From Branchipolynoe longqiensis (taxonomy: Eukaryota; Annelida; Polychaeta; Phyllodocida; Polynoidae), in contig CM059187.1 in assembly GCA_030323885.1 (NCBI GenBank), forward strand, positions 82,916,027 through 82,980,026: DNA of 64,000 nucleotides. The letters are read 5' to 3'. Under the pieces are notes generated by a model. The model was not told where the DNA came from. It saw only the letters and a list, made by a program, of their open reading frames with translations, and made no database searches. The translations under genes were made by a program, and so were the position numbers. Positions 55,831 through 64,000 of this stretch are shown here, piece by piece; within the stretch, counting starts at the first letter, position 1, and every line of letters starts with the position of its first letter.

Positions 55831-55898
55831 CTGTATACCGGAAGTAAGGGGCATACCCCCCGAGATGTGACGTCATTACATGATCACGTGATTAGATA

Positions 55899-56094
55899 TA
55901 CAACAAAAACCTCTCTAACCGACCACCTCCACAAATCGACCACTCATGGATCGATAGCTTTGGTTGAGTCCCAAACGATCGCCCATACAATACCATTGTA
56001 ATGATAGAAACAAAAATCCCTTTGCCGACCAGATCCCTAAATGGACCATTTAAAGTCGGTCCAATGCAGGTCCATTCAGAGAGGTTTTACTGTA
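55899..56094. mobile_element. MITE-B copy
   Basis: Starts TACAACAAAAACCTCTCTAA, ends AGAGAGGTTTTACTGTA; near exon 2. Confidence 0.78.
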
Positions 56095-56125
56095 CAGTGC
56101 ACATTTTGTTCAGTCCTGCATAGAT

Positions 56126-56282
56126 TAAATTTGCATAATCCGATGGCTTTGAGTTTCTGCTTTTTTTTCGTTTTAAAGAGAAATACTGTGATCGTTATAA
56201 TCTCACTTACCTACCTTTCACATGACTATTAGTTTAAAGGGCTAATATTGGAGAAATTTGAAAGGAAATCATGCAGCTTTAA
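56126..56282 (+). mobile_element. MITE-A, internally deleted
   Basis: 157 bp: TTAAATTTGCATAATCCGATGG start and CATGCAGCTTTAA end, with most of the interior missing. A separate 3' half lies at 56640-56758. Confidence 0.65.
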
Positions 56283-56314
56283 TGAGCACATTAAAAAATA
56301 CTGGGCAGAGACTT

Positions 56315-56613
56315 ATGCCCGGGACACACCTCCCGTATAAAACCTAAAACTGCCCGTTTCGCAACTAAGTTTGAGTTTTAGTCGGTTTCAGTCTTTAGGT
56401 GTGTGACCCCCTATCACGCTAGAGCCTTCCGATTCGCGACTTAAAACTCAGTTTTAGGTTTTATACGGGAGGTGTGTACCGGGTTTTATAAGATTCAAAA
56501 ATGAATCCGGCAGTTTTAGTCGGGAAACGGGACTGGTCGGGTTGTGACGGGTCCCATCAGGCAGTCAGTTTTAGCGCGTGAATCGTACATGGGAGGTGTG
56601 TCCCAAGCTAAAG
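56315..56613. mobile_element. Foldback element with GGGACACACC ends (element 5)
   Basis: Ends GCCCGGGACACACCTCCC and GGGAGGTGTGTCCCAAGC; internal words such as AACCTAAAACTG recur in both directions. Related in design to the GTCACAC family but with a different end. Confidence 0.6.
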
Positions 56614-56759
56614 TTTACCCGCATTCGAGTATTGCACAGGGGCCGGAAATGTTCAATGACTGTATGAGTGTCTCAGTTCCATATGCAGGATCAGACAAAT
56701 ATGAATGCAATGGCTTAGAAATGTTGATCCTTTCATCGGAGTATGCAACTTCAAAATAG

Positions 56760-57746
56760 ATGATTAAAGTCAATGTGGTTTTATAAAAAAAAGGTATATA
56801 CCAATAATTTTCTTTAGAAAGTTAGTCATCAACTGCTGATATATCCAATATATCTGTTGATTATATTTAAATTCCTTATAGGTAATTTAGCCAACCACCT
56901 TTGAAATTACTCATCATCTGCTGATATATCCATGTAACTATAATATTGCAATACATGTAACTGATAAAATGGTATGATTTAACTCGATAGTACATCTTAA
57001 ACCTAAATACATATTTATAATGCCTCTGGTCAAGAACTGCACCAGTGTTTGGGTTGGATTCCATATTCAGACATACCTAACCGAGAGAGGCAATCAGCTA
57101 TGCTGATAATTAATACTGTCAATTAGGGACAAATTATAGCTCCATCAAATCGCGCCGGTGTGTGTGCAAGGCGATCATTGTAGAAAATAAATTGTTAATT
57201 ATCTGAAATAGATTCATTTAAACAATTAACAACTCTGAACAGTCATGCAGTTCATGGCATGACATTCACTTCATCAGGAACGAGGTTGGGTAAAACCTAA
57301 GCAGGTCTTAAATAGTTGCCAATTCAGCTCAGGAAAATAGCTTGGTAAAACTTAAACAGGTACCAAATGCAGGTAAATTTCACTTTATCAGGAAAATAGT
57401 TGGGTGAAACCTACACAGGTACTAAATGGTTGTTAATTTTACTTCATTAAGAAACTAGTTGGGTAAAATCCAAACAGGTACTAACGCTCATCGTACCCTA
57501 GCGATTGTGTCGCACCAGATGATAACTGTCTCATGAATTCATTTCTAAAGCAACTTCTAGCACAACTATCATCTTATATGGTCGCATCTAGTCTTAAATA
57601 TAGGACATCCTGTCGATGGACACATTCTGAAAGCCAACTCGTTACTGTATCAAGAGCATGCATTCAGGCTGTACTATACTAGTATCTGTCTTCACCGAGC
57701 CTTGTTCTCAGCGAATCCTGATGTGTGCGGACAATTTTGTTCAAAA
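56760..57746. other. Intron 1-2, short repeats only
   Basis: CATCARCTGCTGATATATCCA occurs twice (about 56828 and 56913), and TTGGGTRAAACCTA..AACAGGTACTAA recurs four times at 57290-57485. No exon seen. Confidence 0.5.
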
Positions 57747-58244
57747 TACAGTACAACCCCGTTAAACCAAGCTCGGTTAAACCAAACGATCGGTTAATCC
57801 AAACTTTTGTCTACTACCATTTATCATATAAAAAAGTTGGTTAAACCAAAATCGGTTAATCCAAACTATCGGTTCATCCAAACAAAATAGTTGGGCCCCA
57901 GGCCACTTCCGGTATGGATAAACCAAACATTCAAGTGGTTATAAGGTCATCTGAGACTTTGTTTATATGATAAATGGTAGTATTTTGCCGGGCTGCTGAA
58001 AAGATTTTGGATTAACCGATCGTTTGGTTTAACTCAGCTTTGTTTAACTTGGTTAGACTGTATATACATAAAAAAAACAATGATCAAAGTGTCCACATAC
58101 ATTGTATATTGCATTCATAATGCATCCATGTTTTTGCCAAAGCCAAATCTTAGTCAAAGCCAAAGCTCGGTTAAACCAATGATCGGTTAATCCAAACTAA
58201 TTTCTAGGGTCCCTTCAAGTTTGGGTTAACGGGGTTATACTGTA
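57747..58244. mobile_element. MITE-C copy
   Basis: TACAGTACAACCCCGTTAAAC to GGTTAACGGGGTTATACTGTA; about 500 bp, internal terminus near 58040. Confidence 0.82.
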
Positions 58245-58382
58245 TCACTATCTTTCTTCTATGTTATTGTCCATCCGATGAGAGGACACCTGATATGTCA
58301 AAGCAATGTTGGTGTGGATGGAGAATTGTCCGGTGAAGACAGGTATTAGTGATAGGTACAGGCGCCCAAACACCACCTCAGA

Positions 58383-58738
58383 TTAAAGTTGCATAGTCCG
58401 ATGGTTTTGAATGTCTCTATTTTTTCTGATATAAATATATTAGATCAATCACTAGTATCTACTTTAGATTAGTTCAAAAATACTTTTATTTTAAATGGTA
58501 AACTTTTGAGATATTTGGAGTGCAAACATGGACAATTAGTTTTGGCAAGCTTGCCAAAACTCTGACACCATAGACCTCTGCAGTAACAGCTTCTGTTAAA
58601 TTGACTCAATATTGACTTCTACGCAGAAACAAATGCTTAATAAGTCCATCAGTATCTAAGTTAGATATGTAAAATCAAATCTAGATAATTTGGTTTGGTT
58701 TTGAAAATTTGATATTTCATCAGACTATGCAGGTTTAA
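58383..58738 (+). mobile_element. MITE-A copy (full length)
   Basis: TTAAAGTTGCATAGTCCGATGG to ATCAGACTATGCAGGTTTAA, 356 bp, close to the family consensus. Confidence 0.85.
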
Positions 58739-58814
58739 CCAATAATTTCACTTGAACTGCATTGTTTAGAAATCTGTGTAGATTTCAGCCGAATGCATCT
58801 CTAGTGAATTGATA

Positions 58815-59199
58815 CAAAGACCCTATAATACTAAGACGGCTCACTCAGCCTGTACTGTGTAATCAAAATGATCAAACCCACAACTTGGTGCGCTGGCTGT
58901 TCTCTTGCTTAAACAGGTGCTATATTATATATGTATAAATGTATATATGAATGCAAAAGATGTGTGATCATGGCAATGATGATGATGATGCTGATGATGA
59001 TGTGTATTTGTTCATAACAATTTCATATTTATGTGTATTCATACTTACCTATCTCATGTATAATATACTTGTATGTGTTTACATGTGAAACACCAACCAG
59101 CAGCTGGGCTGATCAAACCCACCACAAGGTGGCACTGCAAAATGTACATTCCCATGGGAGAGATAGGGAGTGAGCCGTCTTAGTATTATAGGGTCTTTG
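58815..59199. mobile_element. Element with about 31-bp perfect terminal inverted repeats
   Basis: CAAAGACCCTATAATACTAA... at the left is matched exactly, inverted, at the right (about 31 bases including GACGGCTCACTC). 385 bp, TATA-rich and GATGATGATG interior, no open frame of note. Confidence 0.75.
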
Positions 59200-59832
59200 G
59201 TTGCTATTGACAATGAGGATATTCAAGCTATTATTGGCCTTATAACACGGCATCACGCAAGCCCACATTCTGATGGGTTATTGAACCTAGCACTGTTTCC
59301 AACCAGGGATCAGTCGAGTTCAAAGTCAAATTGTCGTGTAGTGTGAGTTGGCCCTGAAATATACACGGCTCCTGCGTCTCTGCAATGGAGTATCCTCAGG
59401 GACAAGTTAGTAACAGTTAGTAAGCACCTCGGCGTCTGCTCTCTTCACGGTGATGGACACACAGAAATGTGTCCACTGTAGCTATCAAGATCCTATCTGT
59501 TCATGACATAAATGAGTATTTGCACAGGATAATTCACTTTGTTGTTTCACTCAATATTTCACATTCCCAATAGAATACATATTGATTTAATGCAAAATGT
59601 CTTTGTCTTGTGATTCCATTGTTGCCGCTTTGTGTTAATCATGACCTATACAAAGATAATAGTCTTGACCTTTTGAGACAAACTCATATATATATATAAT
59701 ATCATATATATTTATATATATATCAAATATATATATATAATATCATATATATTTATATATATATCAAATATATATATACACATATACATATTTTTATATA
59801 TTTGTGTATATATATATATATATATATATAAA

Positions 59833-60211
59833 GAGTTCAGGTGCAAAAGCAACTAAACCGCAATCCAAAAAATTGAATTAAAAAAAGAAAGGTTACCTGG
59901 GGTAATTTTAATTCTCAGTAATTCCACTTTTATTATCATGAAATGAAGTAATGGTGGGGAAAATGATGAACGCAAAAAAAAAAAGCTTTTAAAGGTTTCA
60001 GTCCAATCTCAATTTTTGGATTGGTGTTTACAGGGTTTTCCGCCTGAACTAGTCATTTTCTATATTCAATTTCTGAGGAATCCACGTATTTACCAAAAAT
60101 ACAGTGGCAGGCTATCTATCAATGGGTTCTTCGTTTTACCTGCAATCGGTTAGTGACTGCCTCACTACACAAGACAACGACGGAGTGGTGCTGACACCGG
60201 AAATGCCTTAC
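59833..60211. other. Intron 1-2, exon-1 proximal
   Basis: A-rich, no element recognised apart from the GTTCAGGTGCAAAA word shared with the 24.5-kb repeat. Confidence 0.4.
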
Positions 60212-60382
60212 CCGGACACGGCGTCTCTATGCACTCCTTCTGGTCACTGTCCGCGCCTGCGCACGCGGCCCCGCCCTCTGCCGGCGCCGGGTGATCACAA
60301 GCACGACTGCGCACGCGCTTGCCAGTAGCACACGTGACCGAACACTCGCCCCACGGACTCCAGTTGCTCCACGATCCATCGA
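60212..60382 (-). CDS. Exon 1 (in window): TSP1 repeat
   Basis: 171 bp, phase 1-1, acceptor ..ctgcag and donor gtaagg. It encodes 57 residues with the W-x-x-W-x-x-W ladder (WSNWSPWGEC), the C-S-V-T-C core, an R-x-R strand and six cysteines, which is a group-1 style TSR. The loop between the third and fourth cysteines is longer than in the other repeats and Ala/Pro/Gly-rich. Codon use is CpG-rich (many CGC/GCG) compared with the AT-rich introns. It is the most upstream exon found; the intron above it contains a foldback element and the Ngaro-like retroelement. Confidence 0.88.
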
Positions 60383-60705
60383 CTGCAGGTAAGGTTCAGA
60401 GAGATAACCTACAACACTGTTGTGCAAAATTGGAGGCGGGATGGGCAGATGGTAGGGGGTGAGGCGCCACCAGGAGGGCAGGAGGGGAATTAGGGGAGCT
60501 GCTTGAGGGCAGACCTCCAGCTCTCCACTCTGCACCCCCACCTCCAGTAACCCCAAATACCCAAGAACATGCCCAAAGAAGGTTACATGAGTAGATGCAG
60601 ATACATAGAAATACAATAACAAGGCAGGAGAATTATATACATGAATAATATTTGCATAAGTAGTTTATACCTCACTTATTAGACTGGACATTTAGGAAAT
60701 GGCAC

Positions 60706-61015
60706 TTTGTTGGGGTTTTGCTTCGTGGCAATATCTAAGGTCATATCAGGACGGGTACCAAATTATGACAGTGTGCATTCATGGTATCTTTGTAATGTTG
60801 CCCAATTGGAAGACCAGACCGCTGGCAAACTGACCCGATTTCCCACTCAGTCATATTATTTTGACACTGAGCTAGTCAGTCGTTGCCTGATCCTAGAAAG
60901 GCCAAGTACTAGGCTAGGTCGTGACAAGTATCAATGTATTAAGTCATTGGTTTGACTCGGCCAGGTTTCAAACATCTAACCTTCCGCATGGGGAGCGTGC
61001 ACTGTACCGATGTGG
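60706..61015 (-). mobile_element. SINE S1, diverged
   Basis: ATCTAAGGTCATATCAGGAC tail, GACCAGACCGCTGGCA body and TTTGACTCGGCCAGGTTTCA head region. Confidence 0.65.
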
Positions 61016-61022
61016 TCAGTGT

Positions 61023-61413
61023 CCGGTGTGGCGGTTTCAGCGCCCGGTCAGTTTCAGCACCCTGCCGTGGCTTCTGCGCATGCGCGGATTTTCGCATGTT
61101 GCGGCGAGCACTGCTATTTGTTTTGTTTACACTGGGCGATTCGACGCCGATCTAGCTGCTACGTTAATATCGCTTGGAATTTAAGGTTAATTTAATTAAA
61201 TTTCATTATTTGAGTATGTAATTCTGTTAAATATGATCGCATTCAATAGATTTCGGCCTAATCGGTCCCTAACACTGCCGGGCACCAGCGATAGTTACAG
61301 CTGAGCTTGTAGCCGGTGAGGCCACGGGTGTTTTGACGCTCTTAAAATCCGCGCATGCGCAGAAGCCACGACCGGGCGCTGAAACTGACCGGGCGCTGAA
61401 ACTGCCACACCGG
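61023..61413. mobile_element. Long-arm palindromic element
   Basis: Arms of roughly 70 bases (GGTTTCAGCGCCCGGTCAGT... and inverse), including GCGCATGCGC, flanking a central loop. CpG-rich compared with the surroundings. Confidence 0.72.
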
Positions 61414-61601
61414 CTTAGAAAATGGTGAGAGCCCTACTATTGTAGTGATTTGCAGTCCCAAGTTACATTCCCGACTGGAATGCCACAGATGCACATAGGC
61501 GTAGGTAGGTTGAGTGAATCACTACAGGGTTACAAAAAGAATTTAATTAAAATGTTTGCAGGTCGGGGGCATTCCTAGGTCGGGCGAGGACGCTAAACAA
61601 T

Positions 61602-61673
61602 TATTATTATTCATTACACATGACAGGATACATGAATGGATTGAGTAGGTACTCTGGCTGGCCACAAAAGACC
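61602..61673. repeat. Split direct repeat, outer copy
   Basis: Matches 62035-62106 (shared core GAATGGATTGAGTAGGTACT and flanks) in the same orientation. Probably marks the 3' terminal region of the Ngaro-like element. Confidence 0.75.
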
Positions 61674-62034
61674 TACCGTTTATTAAACATCATAGCATAA
61701 AGAACATAACAGCATAGCAAGAATAGAACATAAGACACTTGTAATAAAAAAGAAACCTAAAACTAAACCTAAAGCTAGAAATCGGATTCAAATGGGCAGA
61801 ACACAGGACTTGCCGTTGGGGGAGGGCGGCCGCGCATGCGCCTGCCTCCTTAGTGAGTAGACTTGCCCCCGCCCCCCCGCAGGAGCTGGAGGGACGGAAC
61901 GCCTGATGGGGGAGGCTAGACTTGCCACCGGCCCTCCCCGTGAGCGTGGGGGTAGGAGGTTTGAATCCCCCCCCCGCCAGACACAGAAAGGAAGGTTCCA
62001 TCACAATAATATTTGTATAAGGTTTTATACCACA

Positions 62035-62106
62035 CATTATTATTCATTACACATAACAGGATACATGAATGGATTGAGTAGGTACTCTGGCTGGCCACAA
62101 AAGACC
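62035..62106. repeat. Split direct repeat, inner copy
   Basis: Direct copy of 61602-61673, lying just after the recombinase frame. The two differ at only a few bases. Confidence 0.75.
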
Positions 62107-62218
62107 CAAATCAGCCCCAACCAGAGGAGCTAAGCGGGAGGCTGGGGAAGTCAGTTTAGCATACCCAGGATCACGGCCACTCGCATGTCGAGAGTCAGGC
62201 GCTCCACCAGCGACGCCT

Positions 62219-63148
62219 TTAGGTATTGACGGACACAATCCGATCGCCAATCGCCTCTCTCCTTGATCTCCTCCTCCGAAGCCCCCGAAGCCGCCTGAGA
62301 CTATGAGACGAGAATTCAGACGGAGGTAGACCAGCCGCGGAACATGCCGCCTTCAATACTGCGGTATAGTAAGCATATGTCAGTGGTACGGAGTGTCCTG
62401 CTCTAGGTATCCTAAATACCTGCGCATCCCGCGGAGCTGGGCACTGTTGCAAATGTCTCTTAACCCAAAAAACCGCGCACAATTCTCTGTTCGCAACTCT
62501 AGCAACCGGGATTTTATGGACCCGTTCTCTGAACTGATTCGTCTTAGATTTCCGCACAGACACAAGCATCCCCCATGGGTAGAACTCCAGATCTTGACGG
62601 AGAAGGGCAGCATCTGAATTAGTGACGTGTGCTTTGCGTAGTAGAGCTCTGAAAGAGAGCAACATGGCTGCCCTAACCGCTGTATGGCCCCTGGTAGGGA
62701 ACAAAACCGCAAACAATTTTAGTAACTCATATGGCAAGATTGGTGCTGCTTGCTTCACCTCATCACCTTTTAACCTGCGGATGCCCGCCAAACATTTCTT
62801 TATATAGTGATCAGAATAGTTTATCGGAGGACAACCTAAATCTTTCAGATGATTGTTCAGGCCGCTGAGGTAATTCCTAATGGACGAATAGCATAGCCTA
62901 CGCGCTAGATATGACATATATAGACATACTTGGTCGGAATCACAGGGGTAAGGGGCTAATTGGCCTGCGAACACTTCGCAGAAGGCGATATAGGAATTCA
63001 CCTGTACAGACCGAACCGCAAGAGTCGAACTGGCGTAGTGATTTCTGTCGTAGTTACGACGCTCCTCCAGGAGTTTTTTCCAATCTGAAGCAAGATTTTT
63101 AACAACTGAATAATTTGTGACAACACATTGCATCAACTTGATCGGCAT
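62219..63148 (-). pseudogene. Ngaro-like tyrosine recombinase, frameshifted near its catalytic C-terminus
   Basis: 309 codons from ATG at 63148. The N-terminal SAM-like region and the first catalytic Arg (LSFRALLRKAH) are present, followed by SSHSLRR with the His/Arg pair. Near 62285-62297 a one-base loss shifts the frame, and the residues that follow are a basic low-complexity tail. The expected downstream Trp- and Tyr-containing motif lies in another frame and continues to a stop near 62150. The protein as encoded therefore lacks the nucleophilic tyrosine and should be inactive. A sequencing error is an alternative. Confidence 0.8.
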
Positions 63149-64000
63149 CTCTGATGCGTGCGATACTCTGAAACTTATCCAGACGACTTAGGCTGTCACA
63201 TATCACATTATACTTGGTGTTCACATATACCGATTGTACATCAAAATTAAAAGTAATAGAGGCCCAAAATATCAGGCGCAACCAGGTCATCGTAATTTTG
63301 TTTTTACTCCGGCCTGAGTTTAAGGCGGCCATCACCTGCGTATTGTCGGTGACAAAAACCACAGTCCGATTCCTCCATGTCTCCCCCCAGCGCCTCACGC
63401 CCACCAACACGGGCCACATTTCCAACACATTTATGTTGTCTGACCTACACCCCACATCATCCGCGCAGACAAAATGATGGCCCAACCATTCTCTTAGCTC
63501 ATTGGCCGCCTCTAAATCAAAGGCGCCAGCCACCCAGTCCTCGCCATGCAGCGCTCCAAACCCGAATTTGGAGGAATCGCTGTACACCGAGATTACCGGG
63601 TCTGCCGAGGGGATGATACTCGCTTTTCCGTTGAAAGTGGATGCAAATTCTAGCCACCATTTCAGGTCCAACCTGAAGTCCTCATTTAGTCTGACCTTAT
63701 GGGTGGCTTTCTTAGCAGAGGCTATCAAGTCGTAGACTCTCCTCGAAAAGGTCCTACCACCATGCACCACTTTACAGCAGTGTGCTAGGACCCCCCCGAG
63801 GCCTTCCAACTCCAGCCTCGTCGCCTTCCTTTTCTGCAAGAACCAGTTTAGTTGCGATACTAACTTAGCCAACTTGTCCTCTGGGAGACGCAACTCCATA
63901 GCTAAAGAGTCTATATCTATCCCCAGGAACCTGGTTATTTGAGCAGGGGGTGTTAGTTTCCGGAAACTTACATAAAACCCCATCCGTCTCAGGATAGCTA
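63099..64000 (-). CDS. Ngaro-like pol, C-terminal part (RT end and RNase H), cut by window edge
   Basis: The frame is open through 64000, so the RT core is outside the window. The visible part starts with the RT thumb-like GFYVSF..FLGIDID stretch, then an RNase H with SVYSDSS, NVLEMWP, VFVTDNTQ and VICDSLSR, giving the four acidic catalytic residues. It ends soon after RNase H with no methyltransferase-like domain, which separates it from the DIRS1 group and points to Ngaro-like elements. Its 3' end overlaps the recombinase frame by about 50 bases. No disruption is seen in this part. Confidence 0.85.
   Translation of the reverse strand, partial: AILRRMGFYVSFRKLTPPAQITRFLGIDIDSLAMELRLPEDKLAKLVSQLNWFLQKRKATRLELEGLGGVLAHCCKVVHGGRTFSRRVYDLIASAKKATHKVRLNEDFRLDLKWWLEFASTFNGKASIIPSADPVISVYSDSSKFGFGALHGEDWVAGAFDLEAANELREWLGHHFVCADDVGCRSDNINVLEMWPVLVGVRRWGETWRNRTVVFVTDNTQVMAALNSGRSKNKITMTWLRLIFWASITFNFDVQSVYVNTKYNVICDSLSRLDKFQSIARIRDADQVDAMCCHKLFSC

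Larger units (their letters stand above)
5525..60382 (-). other. Multi-exon gene: TSP1-repeat protein with C-terminal fibrinogen-like module (22 exons seen, incomplete at both ends)
   Basis: Nineteen single-domain TSP1 exons followed by three exons of a Caspr-type fibrinogen-like module, all on the minus strand and all joined in one frame: the exon lengths sum to 3,702 bp, and every junction phase agrees (1-1 throughout, with one phase-2 junction between the last two exons). Known TSP1 proteins of this style (coadhesin, hemicentin, SCO-spondin, F-spondin) are secreted matrix or guidance molecules, so an extracellular adhesive role is inferred. No signal peptide, transmembrane segment, start or stop codon is visible, so the gene continues beyond 60382 and below 5525. 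Introns run from about 0.7 kb to 10.3 kb; the largest (17745-28025) contains a DIRS retrotransposon. Orthology cannot be named from sequence alone. Confidence 0.85.
61602..64000 (-). mobile_element. Ngaro-like retrotransposon, 3' part
   Basis: Pol end and recombinase on the minus strand, followed by a non-coding tail. In the tail a segment of about 72 bases at 62035-62106 is repeated directly at 61602-61673, 430 bases away and nearly unchanged. Such split direct repeats, rather than inverted ends, are typical of Ngaro and PAT elements. The 5' part is beyond the window. It lies upstream of exon 1 as numbered here. Confidence 0.8.

Overview
The window is animal nuclear DNA, most likely from a marine invertebrate with a medium-sized, repeat-rich genome. 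The evidence is short coding exons with GT/GC-AG borders, long introns, many miniature inverted-repeat elements, tRNA-headed SINEs, (TA)n microsatellites and tyrosine-recombinase retrotransposons. The species cannot be fixed from the sequence alone.

One host gene fills most of the window on the minus strand (60382 down to 5525). I resolve 22 exons. In transcription order, 19 exons each encode one complete thrombospondin type-1 repeat (TSP1/TSR) of 52-59 residues, from 60382 to 9056. Three further exons (7998-7861, 6538-6382, 5793-5525) encode most of a fibrinogen-like module of the contactin-associated-protein (Caspr/neurexin-IV) type. Every TSP1 exon is phase 1-1. The 22 exons sum to 3,702 bp (about 1,233 complete codons) in one open frame. 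The 5' end of the gene (signal peptide, earlier domains) lies beyond 60382. The last exon or exons lie below 5525 and were not found. The product should be a large secreted or cell-surface adhesive glycoprotein of coadhesin/hemicentin/SCO-spondin style.

The introns are packed with mobile DNA. 18.6-24.1 kb holds a complete-looking DIRS-type retrotransposon (gag, RT-RNase H-methyltransferase-like pol, tyrosine recombinase, inverted termini and internal complementary region). 61.6-64.0 kb holds the 3' part of a Ngaro-like element with a frameshifted recombinase and a split direct repeat. Two decayed LINE 3' ends lie at 34.7 and 36.2 kb. Several families of small elements recur: MITE-A (about 350 bp, ends reading TTAAAG.TGCATAGTCCGATG, about 14 copies), MITE-B (TACAGTAAAACCTCTC ends), MITE-C (TACAGTACAACCCCGTTAA ends), MITE-F, a foldback family with GTCACAC ends, and tRNA-like SINEs.

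Tandem repeats are the other theme. Several arrays (14.36-15.43, 32.55-33.2, 37.19-37.75 and 47.78-48.56 kb) begin exactly at the 3' splice site of a TSP1 exon, and some carry copies of that splice site. A 23-bp G-rich minisatellite covers 48.6-50.1 kb. No bacterial-type genes, rRNA, true tRNA genes or CRISPR arrays were seen.
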